A stretch of DNA of 64,000 nucleotides from Quercus robur. Taxonomy: Eukaryota > Streptophyta > Magnoliopsida > Fagales > Fagaceae. Positions 37,271-50,100 of the stretch are shown one piece after another. Location of the stretch: NCBI RefSeq assembly GCF_932294415.1, contig NC_065539.1:36950001-37014000 (forward strand), in the 5' to 3' direction. The notes under the pieces were generated by a model, which did no database searches, was not told the origin of the DNA, and saw nothing but the letters and a program-made list of their open reading frames with translations. The position numbers and the translations under genes were made by a program. The stretch's first letter is position 1. Each line of letters starts with the position of its first letter.

Positions 37271-38486
37271 GAAGACATCACCGGAACCCCCTATATCCCA
37301 GTCGATGGCTCAGATGGATTGCTTAGAAATCATCAGCCTTGGACGATATTCACGCGCTTATCACAGAATATCCAACTGATATCTCGGTTAGTTTTCTTAA
37401 GTTTCATTTATTATGAATCATCAATGTAATGCCTGGTATGGTCGATAAATTGGAGTTAGATGAATTATGCTTCAAGTCATACGGCTCTAAGTACTCTCGA
37501 AGAAACGCACACATAGGGCACTCCCATTCAAGAAACAGTGTTGTCAAAGAAACAGTGCTCAAAACAAGTAAAGAAATTTCCACTCTTATCATGAAGAAGA
37601 GATAGTACAGTGTACAAGGAAAAGCTGGAATCAGCCTACGTCGAAGCCTACTACATAAGCAAGAAAAAGAAAAATACAAGAAAGCTGTAGAAAGCCGAGG
37701 AGGTATGTCGGAGGAGAGGTTGGCTACAGCCCCGAGACCTTATTCTTCCCCCGCATCTTTGCCTGCCCATAACTCAGGCAGCCAAAAAGACCCAACTTGA
37801 ACCTGACACCGTTGAAGAAAAGGTGTAGGGAGTTGGAGGTGGTGGGGCTTTCTCTAAATATACGCCTACCGCAAAGCAGAGGCGCTGATGGGGAAAAACC
37901 CTTCTTCTGCCGCACCAAAACTCTGGCAACGACAGAACCTGCTTCGGATTTTGACTGAAAGAGGGGAAAATTCCTTTCCCTCTCGGTGGAGATGGAGTAC
38001 TCCCTTGAACTTGTGCTTCCTGTGCCCATACCTTACTGTTATAAACCTCATAAAGACACGGCGCTTCTGCGGTGGAGGAAGTTCTTTCTTCCCAACCCTC
38101 GTTTTCAACATGTTATGCCAAGAAAGGAGGACTCCGGATATGGAAGGCGTGATGTAAGAGAAAACCAAAAGGAGGGGTGTATATATATAAAGCACCCTTT
38201 TCTTCCTCCTATTTATTTGAAAAGACAGGATGATGGCAGTCAACTCATGCGGCGTCCCAAGGAGCACTACAGACAAAGTAGTCTTGGCTCAACTTCCAAC
38301 GTCAACTGCAGCCAAGAGATTCAAAGAGCCTCGTAAAGGCGCGCCTCGATCCTTGGGGCGTCAGAGAAGTACTGCATGGCCAGAGGTTGCAGAAATATCC
38401 CTTAATTTGCGGGTCCATTGAATTCGCGGCCCAGGCCCGCTTTGCGTGAAGGCCCAGGGACACCCTGTTCGGCACCTCGAGAAATG

Positions 38487-38876
38487 CTCAAGTTAAAAGG
38501 GAAAACCCAGTACTGACGCAGACATTGGTCTTGGACAGAACCTAAGGCTTGCATGGTCCTCGGACTCAAGTTAAAAGGGAAAACCAAGTATTGACGCAGA
38601 CATTGGTCTTGGACAGAACCTAAGGCTTGCATGGTCCTCGGACTCAAGTTAAAAGGGAAAACCAAGTATTGATGCAGACGTTGGTCCTGGACAGAACCTA
38701 AGGCTTGCATGGTCCTCGGACTCAAGTTAAAAGGGAAAACCAAGTACTGACGCAGACGTTGGTCCTGGACAGAACCTAAGGCTTGCATGGTCCTCGGACT
38801 CAAGTTAAAAGGGAAAACCAAGTACTGATGCAGACGTTGGTCCCGGACAGAACCTAAGGCTTGCATGGTCCTCGGA
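38487..38876 (+). repeat. Tandem array: five 78-bp units
   Basis: Five head-to-tail copies start CTCAAGTTAAAAGGGAAAAC and end with GCTTGCATGGTCCTCGGA, followed by a partial diverged sixth. The core GACAGAACC-TAAGG-CTTGCATGGTCCTCGGA is shared with the 84-bp array at 36515-37270, so the two arrays have a common origin. A 184-codon frame on the minus strand runs through it by periodicity. Confidence 0.92.
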
Positions 38877-40455
38877 CTCAAGCTAAAAAGGAAAAACCTA
38901 GTACCAATAAAGACCCAAGTCTCGAACTCAAGCCTAAGGGGAAAAGTCAAGTACATAGGATAAAACGCATAAGTCTAGAACAAAACCCAGGTTTTACAAA
39001 GTCCTCGGACTCAGGCTCATTGGGAGATCAACTGGCCGAATGAAGAAATTTCTCGGCTTCAATACTGGAAAGGGTTAAGTCTCGCGCATCATGAAGATGG
39101 CAGAACAACCTAATGATCGTCAACCAAAGGAGGCCATTCATCCGATGGGTAACACGTCCTCGGATAGCTACTTCTTACATCTTATCGAAGCATTTGACAC
39201 ACATCACGGCCAATTTTAAGATAAGTCTCATTCCTTACTGGTCGGATTTCCATGTTGAATAATATTTTTGTTAGAGTTATCGTGACATCTTTTTAGGAAC
39301 GATTACTTTGACCTTAGTTATTATTGATTCAAATGCTATACTACTGTGCCGAACAGCGCTTTCACATTTGTTAAAACATATAGCCAAGACATACGAAATA
39401 GAATAACAATCATTTTTATTAATATGAAAAACTGTTACAACATACAAGGAAGGGCTTAAACAAGCCTATACAAAAAATTGAACTACTAAAACAGTAACAA
39501 CAACCGTAACATAACTAAGTAAACCACCAAGTGTCTTTTGAATTCGCCTTCAAAGTCTCTCTGAAATCTCTGCCTCAGTGCTGCTCATATCAGGAGAAGA
39601 ACCTTATACAAAAATAATGAAGGACAAGGAAGAAGAATTGGAACACATGGAAGCACTTCAGCAAGCTCTTGTTGCTGAAAAAAGCAAGGGAAAAAGAAGA
39701 TGGAGGACATGAGCGGGAAGGAGGAGAAGAAGAGGGAAGCAATGAAAAGAAAGTAAAAGGAGCAAAAGAGGGAGAAGGGGAGCCTTATTAGGTATGCTCA
39801 TGAGAGAGCGGATGGAGATGACAAGGGATGTTTTCGACTCAGTCACACCAGAAATGGGGTGTGACGAGTCCCTGCTTCGGATTTTGACTAAAAGAATGGG
39901 GAAGCAAATCTTAAGCCTCCGCCACCCTTGCCCCGACCGAACCATCTCGAGTTTTGTAGGGACATGGCGTTTCTGGGAAAGGAAGGGTTTGTTCATGGTG
40001 GATGATTATGAGATAAGTATTATTGAATAGGGAGTAACCGGATGGAGGAAATGGATTCTGGGAAGAACGTAAAGGATTCGGATATGAAAGGGTCACCCTC
40101 TGTTTTCTCTCTTTATATAGGGGACGAGGAAGAGGGTATAAGACACATTCAAATCCTCAAGGAAATCCAGAGTATGACGCGCCGTTTCGTTCTCCCACAC
40201 CATCAGTAACCGTTGCATCTGGAAGGTCTCGTAAATGGTAAGAGATTAAATGCACGTTGCAGATAACCACGCGGCATAACGGCCACATACGTAAATCCAG
40301 GAAAAACGGCTCGTAGACCGGCGCATCCCTCGTGGAGGTGAAGAGTCATCAACGTTGATCAAGGGCCAAATTAAATGAGCCGCAGTCAAGGCTCGGTATC
40401 ACCAAAACCCACCTCTCCAACCCAGACGTTGGACAGCAGGGTTTTGAGGGGCTAT

Positions 40456-41205
40456 TGTGGGGCCCAACAGTCTATGGGCCCAGCTCGCAAGCTTATGGGG
40501 AATCCACAGGTCACCAAATTAAAGGAGGCCAAGGCCCAAGCCCAAAAATAGTGAGCCCAATGTGGTTCAAAGGTACGTCCGAGGACCGCTCAGTCCTCGG
40601 AAAGCCCAGAACCCCATTGACAAGAATGGGATACAGGCAGACTTGAAAGATCAGAAAATATCTCACGAAAATAGTCTTTAAATATCCTTCATTGACATGA
40701 CGTCGCCCCAGACAGAGCCGGATTTTTAGGCTTTATGGATCATCTCCCACAATTCAGGGATTAGACTGATGGGATAGATATCTGCCCTGGAAAGATCGAC
40801 CCTACACGTGGACGAAGGACAACGAACGTAGGCTAGTATAAAAGAGAATGATATGTGACCAAATGATGAGGCCAAAAAAAAAAAGGAACTTGATGAAAGG
40901 GAATGTCTGAAGAGTATACGCTGGACATCACCTAAAAAACCCGCCGACGGGCAATCGGGGACAACTCCACCGCTCCTCGGACAGTATCCGAGGAGCCATA
41001 TCCTCCTCATTACAAGGTCGGAGGGCCTGAATATCCAGCCCAAAGTTTTATCTCATGCTGGTTCATCTAAAGTCAGGCCCAAAATGCCATCCTGTGATCC
41101 AACGCTGGCTTTTTAACCCCACTCTCTACAAATATTATTGTGAGGGACTTTCCGTGTGCGAGCCCAACATCGTCGCTGGGCCGTTACAGATTTTGTGTCC
41201 TTACA
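40456..41205 (+). repeat. 3' LTR of the LARD-type element
   Basis: 750 bp, nearly identical to the 5' LTR. The purine tract GAGGGG at 40446-40451 lies just upstream. Confidence 0.9.
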
Positions 41206-41257
41206 ATATATATATATATCTCTCTATAAAAATTTATGAAAGTGTGAAGCTTAAGAA

Positions 41258-41291
<34 letters not shown>

Positions 41292-41871
41292 TTCCTTAAT
41301 GGATGAGAAGAAGTTAAGTTGATATTAAATTATTGAGTTTTTGTGTCTACCAAACTTTATCTAAAGAAGTGATTTTAAATTAAAATTTTTATCAACTTAG
41401 AAATTATAGGAGAAAAAGATAAGAGCATAAAAAAATTATATTTATTTTTCAAAAATCTATTAAAATTTCTGCAATTTTGTGAAGTCATGTGGCGCAGCCT
41501 ATTTTATCCAAAATATTGCAATTTTTAAAATATAAACAAAATTCTTCAATTTTTTTACGTGTAGTGAAAATTTATGAAAGTATGAAGCTAAAATTAAAAA
41601 AAAAATAGAAAATTATAGGAGAAGAAGATAAGAACAAAAAAAATATATCTATTTGACACTATGGCTGCGCCACATGACTTCACCAAATTGTAGAAATTTT
41701 AATAGATTTTTGAAAAATAAATATAATTTTATTATGCTATTCTTTTTTTCTCCTATAATTTCTAAGTTGATAAAAATTTAAATTTAAAATCACTTCTTTA
41801 GATAAAGTTTGATAAAAACAAAAACTCTATAATTTAATATCAACTTAACTTCTTCTCATCCATTAAGGAAA

Positions 41872-41905
<34 letters not shown>

Positions 41906-42380
41906 TCTTAAGCTTCACACTTTCATTAATTTTTTTAGATATATATATATATATATATTTTGTTCTTATCTTCTTAAATTACAGGATTTTTATTTTTTAG
42001 ATTTAAAAAAAATAGATATATTTTTTTTATTCTTATCTTCTTCTCCTATAATTTTCTATTTTTTTTTAAAAAAAAAAAATTTAGCTTCACACTTTCATAA
42101 ATTTTTACTACACATAAAAAAATTGAAGAATTTTGTTTAGATTTTAAAAATTGCAATATTTTGGATAAAATAGGCTGCGCCACATGACTTCATCAAATTG
42201 TAGAAATTTTAAAAGATTTTTGAAAAATAAATATAAATTTTTTTATTCTCTTATCTCTTTCTCCTATAATTTCTAAGTTGATAAAAATTTTAATTTAAAA
42301 TCACTTATTTAGATAAAGTTTGATAGACACAAAAACTCAATAATTTAATATCAACTTAACTTCTTCTCATCCATTAAGGA

Positions 42381-42407
<27 letters not shown>

Positions 42408-42411
<4 letters not shown>

Positions 42412-43084
42412 AGGACTCAATTCGTAACGACCCCAAAATGATATTGGGTTCGCACGTTTGAAAGCCCAAATAATATAATTTGTAGAGCGTGGGTTTGAAA
42501 GACTAGGCCTTGGTCACCGAACGGTGGTTGGGCATGGTGTTCATTCCGAACTAAAACATGTTCGCTTGAGAATTCTATCTCCTCGATACGATCTGGGAGG
42601 CTCTGGTTCTTGGCCTTTTTTCCCAACTCTTTTTCTGGATTGCTTACTTTTCCTTTTATATTAGCCTGTTTCCCTTCATCCTACGTCCACGCGTAGGTTC
42701 GACTTTCCAGGACTAATACTTGTCCCATCAGCCCATACCCAAAGTGGTTGAGGGTGGTTGTAAAAGCTGAAGAACATGGTTCTGTCAGGTGCAGAGTATT
42801 CAATGGCAGTAATGGTAGCTTTCCCTTTGCCCTTTGTCGCTATACTGTCCAGAGGTCTTTTTTCTATCAATGCAGATATTTTAGATTTTTCCCAAAACTG
42901 TTCCTATACCATTCTTACCCTTTCTTTCAGGTGGGCTTTTGGGATGCCGAGAACAGAGTCATCCTCAACTATGTCTTAAGGTTATTTGGACTTTTATTAT
43001 ATGTCCTCGGCTATATCTCTCCTCGGCTCGGGCCTTGGGCCTTAATATAAAATGGACCGGGGTCATAAATTCTCTGACCCCACA
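42408..43084 (+). mobile_element. Solo LTR 1
   Basis: The segment begins TGTAAGGACTCAATTCGTAA and ends CTCTGACCCCACA. It shares beginning, end and several inner phrases (ATGATATTGGGTTCGCACG, CCGGGGTCATAAATTC) with solo LTR 2. It is inserted in a TA repeat; ATATA lies on both sides, which is uninformative. No internal retroelement domain is present, so it is an unequal-recombination remnant. Inner open frames have no motif. Confidence 0.75.
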
Positions 43085-43115
43085 ATATATATATATATAT
43101 ATATATATATTGTTC

Positions 43116-43879
43116 TGTAAGGATTCAATTTGTAACGACCACAAAATGATATTAGGTTCGCACGTAAAAAGGCCCAAACAATATAATTTGTAAAGCGTGG
43201 GTTTGAAAGGCCAGACCTTAGTCACCGGACGGTAGTTGGTCATGGTTTCCATAGTGATTTGCACAAGGATGAACCTGACGTGTTTAACAAGAATCTATCC
43301 CGGTATGTCATGAGTAGCTCCGGTCCTTAGACCTCATCCAAGGAGCTTTTTGTTCTTATTATTCTCTCCTGTTTAAGACTCCATCGTCTGGGAGCCCCCC
43401 CTTTTCGGCACACGAGTCTTTACATTATATATCCCTTCTTGATTGATCCTGACCCTCCACCTGTTTATCAGGCAGGTTCCTATTCAAATACATGTCCCAT
43501 CAGCCGTCTCCCCCTGCTTTTTGTTAGTTGCACTAACCGAAACCACACTGTTCAGGCGTCTTTTCTCATTAATATGGCTAGGACGTTTGCGGGCGCATTC
43601 AATGCGGAGGTGACGTATTTACCTTGAACCACTCCCACTTTGTACCCCCATGTGGGTCCCATTTTACTCGCCTCTTCTTCTGAAGGCATTTTGAAGACAG
43701 CCTTCGACGGGATGTCACTCTTCCCTTTGAAGTCTTGGGATGCCGAGGACAGGGTCATCCTCGGCTCTGTCTCTAGGCTATTTGGCCTTTCCCTACTCGT
43801 CCTTGGCAACTACCCTCCTCGGCGAGGGCCCTAGGCCTTAATGAAAAGTGGGCCGGGTCGTAAGTTCTCTGGCCCCACA
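43116..43879 (+). mobile_element. Solo LTR 2 with exact 5-bp target duplication
   Basis: The 764-bp segment begins TGTAAGGATTCAATTTGTAA and ends TCTCTGGCCCCACA. TGTTC flanks it on both sides (43111-43115 and 43880-43884). The uninterrupted target TGTTCTTATCTTCTTAAATT is visible in the sister copy of the host repeat near 41963. It holds a TATA-like TACATTATATATCCC near 43421. This is a clear case of a single LTR left after recombination. Confidence 0.88.
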
Positions 43880-45267
43880 TGTTCTTATCTTCTTAAATTG
43901 CAGGATTTTTTTTTTAGATTTTTAAAAAATAGATTTTTTTTTTCTTATCTTCTTTTCCTATAATTTTCTATTTTAAAAAAAAAAAAAAAATTCAGCTTCA
44001 CACTTTCATAAATTTTTACTACACGTAAAAAAATTGAAGAATTTTGTTTAGATTTTAAAAATTGCAAGGATAAAATAGGCTGTGCCACATGACTTTACCA
44101 AATTGCAGAAATTTTAATAGATTTTTGAAAAATAAATATAATTTTTTTTTATGCTCTTATCTTTTTCTCCTATGATTTCTAAGTTGATAAAAATTTTAAT
44201 TTAAAATCACTTCTTTAGTTAAAGTTTGATAGACACAAAAGCACAATAATTTAATACCAACTTAACTTCTTCTCATCCATTAAGAAATATATATATATAT
44301 ATATATATATATTCTTAAGCTTCACACTTTCATAAATTTTTATAGATATATATATATATATATATTTCTGAAAGTGTGAAGATTGATATATATATATATA
44401 TATATATCTATAAAAATTTATGAAAGTGTGAAACTTAAGAATATATTTTTTTTTCTTAATGGATGAGAAGAAGTTAAGTTGATATTAAATTTTTGAGTTT
44501 TTGTGTCTATCAAAATTTATCTGAAGAAGTGATTTTAAATTGAAATTTTTATCAACTTAGAAATTATAGGAGAAAAAGATAAGAGTATAAAAAAAAAATT
44601 ATATTTATTTTTCAAAAATCTATTAAAATTTCTGTAATTTGGTGAAGCCATGTGGTGCAGCCACAGCGTCTAAACCCAAATTTTATTTTATATATATAAT
44701 ATAATATAATATGATGTTTATTTTTACTTGAATTGAATAAAAAGTGGAGATATAAAACATCAATTTTTTTTTTCAATAGATTTTTTAAGAAAGGTGCTAC
44801 GTTCACAACAAGATATGCTTTCTCAAAAAAAAAAGATACCCAAGATATGAAATCCAAATACCAAGGGCCTATTTGGTTAGCTGAAAAAAGCACCATTTTT
44901 TGTTTTTATTTTTAGTTTTTAGTGTAGTGGGTCCCACTACTAAAAAACTAGTTTGGTTTTAGCATTTGTATTTAGTTTTCATATTTAGTATCCTAAAATT
45001 TGGATTTAAAAACAAAAAATGAATACAACTTTTCAACGTTTTTGTTTTCTATGAATATAAATAAAGTAGCATATTTGTAAATATTGTAAAAACATAAAGT
45101 TGCTTTTTTTTAGTGATGTGATGTGCATGAGTGAGAAGAGTTTTTTTTTTTAAATAGAAAATACTTACCAAACCCGGGTATGATATATTCTATACCCAAA
45201 TTATGTATTCAAAACAACTTACCAAATGCTACCAAATGTGAAAATAAGTGTTTTTTTTTAGGGCAGG

Positions 45268-45418
45268 GCTTAGGTACAGTACTTAGGTTCTCCTCTTAAG
45301 ATTCTGTCATGTAGATTTTTCCTTATGGGATAGAAGTGTATTTTTTAATTAAGTAGCCACATGGCTCAATCTTAAATAGAGAACCTAAGGAACAAAACTT
45401 AAGGTATTGTACCTAAGT
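45268..45418. mobile_element. Short MITE with inverted arms
   Basis: The left arm has CTTAGGTACAGTACTTAGG and the right arm, on the other strand, CTTAGGTACAATACCTTAAG, followed on both by TTAGGTTCTC and AAGATT words. The centre is about 70 bp. Noncoding. Confidence 0.7.
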
Positions 45419-46482
45419 TTTATCATTTTTTCTATATTTTAATTTAGGATTTGAATATAGAATAAAGAAAATGAAAAGTAAATACACCTTTTTTTTTTTA
45501 ACCAAACACACGCCAAAGGATTTAAAATCTGAAATCAATTTTTTTTTTTTTTTTTTTTTTTAAATTCTCAGACCCTCACCAAAAAGGTCAAATTATATTA
45601 GAAAACCTACTAAACCCAACCCATTACCATCCCCACTTGAGAACGCCAGTTCTTGTGGAAAAGCTTAGGTTATGTTTGATAATAGTGTTTGTTTTTTATT
45701 TTTAAAAACTTGTTTTTGCGAATATAAAGAAAAAAAAATTTCTTGTATTTTTGAAATAAAAAATATGTTTGGTTTGTTGAAATTTAAAAAAAAATAAAAG
45801 TTTTTTGAAGAAAAAAAATAAAAATACTAAAATATGTTGTAATTAAAATTTGAACTCTAATACTAACTCATTAAATGAGACAAATTCATTAAATTAAATC
45901 TTTTTTTTTTTTAAAACTATTAACTGAAAACAGTTTTTTGCATGTATTCAGTTTCCTTCACACAACTTTTGTTTTCTGTCAATTTTGAGTTGCCAAACAA
46001 GTTTTTTAATTTCAAAAATAGAAAATTGTTTTGGAATTTGGAAAACAGAAAATAAGAAGAAAAAACAATTACCAAACATACCCTTAGGCCACACCTATTT
46101 TTTAATTCCAATTTGACTCGGAAAATATATAATTCTAGTCATTCTTCATTTAGTGGCAACATTAAACGAGTAAGCAGTTTCCCTGTTCAGTTGCATTGTT
46201 GGTTGGACCGGTGGTATAAAGCAATCATGAAACTAACAACAAAAATTCAAATCTCAACCTAAAAATAAAAAAAAATAAAATAAAAAATCCCTGTTTATTT
46301 ATGTGAGATCTAGCAACCATAATCTACTTGCAATTTCAGCTAACCTATAGATAAAAAGCTTGCATGTTCGTTTGCCTCCAAGTTATTTGTTTAGTTTTTA
46401 GGTTTAATGTATTACTTTTTAAAACTTTACTTTTTTTTAGTATAAGTATACTTTAACACGCTTTCAGCATAAAGTAACCATT

Positions 46483-46692
46483 AAAAAGCTAAATAAGTTG
46501 ATCTCAAACATGCCCGCAATATGACTTATGCAGTAAAAGGCTAAATAATCTGATCCTAAACATGCACGCAACATGACTCACACAGTAAAAAGCTAAATAA
46601 GCTGATCTCCCCAACACGCACGCAACATTACTTATGCAGTAAAAAGCTAAATAAGCTGATCTCCCAAACACGCACGCAATATGACTTATGCT
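46483..46692 (+). repeat. Minisatellite, four copies of about 53 bp
   Basis: Units start AAAAAGCTAAATAAG(C)TGATCT and end CACGCAACATGACTTATGC. Copies differ by several substitutions. No coding role is evident. Confidence 0.8.
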
Positions 46693-47110
46693 GGGGGTGC
46701 TACAATTTCTACAATCAATCCATTTTGAGGCTGGCTATATGTAGTGGTGTCAACCCTAACGTGTGTGGTATACCTACCAATTGTTCAACAAATTCACAGA
46801 TAGTAGGTCCGCATGACATGCGTGGAATAATCAGTTTGTAAAATATGTAGTACTAGTACTAGTACCCTAAGCATCTCTCAAACAAAACTATCCAAGTTTA
46901 TAGCTATTGTTGATTTAATAAGTTCACACAGGGAGCTACACAATATGTTATCATTCAAATGAATGGTCATGTACAAGGATCACTTTAACAACAATGTCAC
47001 TAATAATTTTGCCTTTTCACATTACAACAATGATATTTGTAAAAATTCACAACCAAAATAGTCGAAACATACAAGCTGCTCCGTCACCTTCAAATATATA
47101 ATCCATGTTG

Positions 47111-50100
47111 TCATGCTGTCGATTTCTTTTCACTATTCTTGCTCCGGAAGGGAGATAACAAGGAGAAAGAGCGAGATGCTGTAGGAAGACATATAAAATC
47201 ATTAATCTCAAGTCCAGACAGCAGGGAAAAGAAAGAAAGAATGAAGTTTGTTTAAGTTGCAAGAATAGTGAGCACTTACACTTTTGCGGAGTATTGCCAC
47301 CTGTGGGAGTTTCATCTTGAGAGATCAAATTCTTCAATGTATGAACTGATGATGACAACAGAAAAATAATGGTTAGCAGACAAATGACAGTCAGCTTCGG
47401 TGGTTAAGTTAAGCTCAATCTTATGATTAAAGCTCCCATTTGAGATTGACTAACATCAAAGTAACACTAAATCTTTAATTATTATAAATTTGAAATCAAA
47501 TCAGTTATTTGCAATCAGATGTATAGCCAAATCAATTATTGATATATCCAACTTTTATAATCTGTATAAATTATTCATTTTACTTGTACAAGTAAAGAAT
47601 TTGGTTACATAAAAGGGAAAAAAGCAGAAGGATAGAATGCCCTAAATCAATTGAAAAAGAAATGAAAATTATTTTTTATATATTCACTTCTAACAGAACA
47701 AGAGTAACTCTAGCTGAACACTGGAATATTCTCAATGTAGAAATCGAGAACTTTCTGTGAATTGGAACACACAGCTGAAGAAAACTTTCACAAAATCAAC
47801 ACAATCAATATGGAGGGAAATTTTGCACAAACTGAATTAAAATAGTTTTTCTTTTTTTTTTTTTTTTTTTTTTTTTTCCTTCCATTGGTGTGGAAGAGGC
47901 ACCACAACACTCAAACAAAAGCCGTGTAACATGACTTACATATAGCCTCGACAAAACTCCTAAGCAAGACCAAATTAAGTACCCCTTTAACACTAAACTA
48001 CCAATGATCTCAGAATTACCACTGTCAAATGGTGTAATTCTGTTCTTAGTAGAATCACTTGTGTACCTTTTGGATTCTTTGTTCACTGTTTTGAAATTTA
48101 GGTGTCACTGTGATTGTTAGTAATGGTTATTAGACTTCAAATTGACGCCAAAAGTTTTGGGATTATACTGTTTGTTGTTGTATCTCATAGTCAGTAGACT
48201 TCAAAAGTGTCAATAATGCATTTCAAAATTGTTCAACTAAGTGCAAGAGGGAGGAGTAAACGCATGCTACCTTCACTTGTAGAAACAGAGTTTGTCGCAG
48301 AATCATCGACCTCAGAACCAGTGACATTGTCAGATTCAGTATTGCGTTCGCCTGTAGCTGAGCTATGATTCTTTCTTCCAAACTTCAACAGCCGTCTAAT
48401 TCCTTTTGATGATTCCTTTACTTGAGGTTTCTCCAATGATTCAGGAATCTTTTCCAGTCTCAAGTTTCTAGAATCAGATACAAGTGCTTTAACAGTCTCT
48501 GTACCTGTTGTCATAATCTCTGAGCTTACTGGTGGTGCTTTGCTATACTCGGAATTTCCAGTACATGGATCTTCCAAAGAAGAATTCCGAGCCAAGGGGG
48601 CTTGATACGGTTTATCAGCAATACCAATGCTTGAAAACTTTGGAGGTTCTTTGTCTGTATTAATTGTTGTGACCTGTCCCGAAGATGTAAAATAAAGAGA
48701 AAAAGGGGGAAACATCAGACTATCAAGAGAAATTCTCATTTTTGCCAAAGACTTAATATAGCTAAAATATTTGTTCCAATTCAACAAATTTCTAAATATC
48801 ATTCTTCTGTTCAGATTAAAGAAAGAATAAAGATGGTTTCAAAACATATCAGAGCACCAATTTTAAGTACCGAGGCTGCAATTATTACAACTAGGACATG
48901 TAATCAGCTGCAAGGAAATGTGCTTACTCTTGTTAACCATAGAACAAAATTTTCACCAAGCTTAGCTAGTAGTAGCTATCAACTTGTCTCAAACATTCAT
49001 ATTATATATAAAAATAAGATGAATTTTTAATTGCCAATGGAACAACAGTATGGATCACATTGCTTGCAATAATGGATTTTTTATGTTACTGATTATTTTT
49101 GAAGATTTCTATGGATAGAAATCAGAGTAATAAGATCAACATAAGATGAACCAGCTGTGAGCTGGAGCAACTCCCACATTGTATCCTTTAGCAAGAATTG
49201 CAACATTTACGATTACATAAATTTGGGTTAAGTTCTATATTTAATCCATGAAATTTGAAATTTTTTTTTTAATCCTCAAAAAATTGTAATCGTATTAAGT
49301 TGGTCATTCTATACTATATCCTCAGTGTCATAATTTTAGCTTATGTGGCAAATTTCGAAAATGCCACATGGCGCTGTATTCAAGGATATGAAAGGGCAAA
49401 CTTGGTTCGTTTATAATTTTTGGAGGACTAGAAAAAAACTTTTCAAATTTTAGGGATTAAAGTAGAATTCTGGCCCATATTTAGGGATTGATGGTATATT
49501 TCCTCCATGAATTATTCTTACTTGTTCAAGAAAGTTAGATGCATGTTATGTTCATCACAGTTCTAAAGACACCGAAAATAGTTAACCTGTGAGCAAAGCT
49601 CTTCTTGGCTCTGACTAACCATTGAACCATACCTTATAAGAAACAGGTTGTTCTTGTGATTGGCGTTTAGAGGAATCTCCATCAACTCTATCCATGGTAA
49701 ATGGTGAAACTGGAGCACGCACAGCAGCATAATCTGACACCACCTCAGATTTCTTCCCAATCTCTACGTTATTGTACCGTCCCTTTTGCGCCTCCATATT
49801 TCCTTCCAATGCATGTACAGTAGGAATAGAAGGCTTATCACATTCTAGCATCACAACAGTCTTTTCAATTATTGGGTTGTCATCACCATCACTATAATGT
49901 GAAATGCTTTCGTTGTTCCTCTTCGGCTTAGCACCTTCAGATGTTGTAGAAGACTTCTTTCCATTAACCTTCTGCGTCATATCTTTTGCTGCTGATTTGT
50001 TCTTGGCAACATCGGGTCCTGTGGATGTCCTTATTTTCAATTCTGGAAGGGTTGCCGCCTTGCTTTTATCATAGTTCACAATAGCAGATATTTTTTTGCT

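Larger units (their letters stand above)
35504..41205 (+). mobile_element. Non-autonomous LTR retrotransposon without gag-pol (LARD type), 5.7 kb
   Basis: Two about 750-bp LTRs, 35504-36252 and 40456-41205, start TGTGGGGCCC and end TTACA. They flank a 4.2-kb interior with a primer-binding-like TGGCGCCGTCTGTGGGAA at 36255 and a purine-rich GAGGGG tract just before the 3' LTR. I counted six substitutions and one single-base indel between the LTRs, so the insertion is fairly recent. The flanking duplication is ATATA on both sides, which is weak evidence because the target is a TA repeat. The interior has no gag, protease, reverse transcriptase or integrase motif. It carries two tandem arrays with a related core. 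The primer site and the GAGGGGCTAT tract resemble Ty3/gypsy elements, so it was probably mobilised by one. It sits inside the fold-back complex. Confidence 0.88.
41206..44665. repeat. AT-rich fold-back complex with alternating inverted modules
   Basis: A module of about 230-280 bp, marked by CCACATGACTTC, GATTTTTGAAAAATAAATAT and CTTCTTCTCATCCATTAAG, recurs in alternating orientation at about 41222-41502, 41658-41945, 42173-42400, 44078-44310 and 44398-44665. A second module (GAAGAATTTTGTTTAGATTT, ACTTTCATAAATTTTTACTA) lies between copies. TA microsatellites sit at the junctions. The complex starts at 35272 and is split by the LARD and two solo LTRs. No protein is encoded. The superfamily of the original element is unknown; a fold-back or large palindromic MITE family is likely. 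Confidence 0.75.
44666..47110. other. Intergenic DNA between fold-back complex and CIP7-like gene
   Basis: AT-rich with T and A homopolymers (for example T runs near 45539-45560). It contains the MITE at 45268 and the minisatellite at 46483. The last part before 47111 is probably the 3' UTR of the CIP7-like gene. Confidence 0.55.

Noticed and set aside
36533-37429. 298-codon open frame as a real gene for a repeat protein
   Set aside because: It is a direct read-through of nine 84-bp repeats inside a LARD-type element, with a unit length divisible by three. No promoter, no signature outside the array. Kept only as a repeat feature and a finding.
38402-38956. 184-codon minus-strand frame
   Set aside because: Periodic translation of the 78-bp array; antisense to the retroelement.
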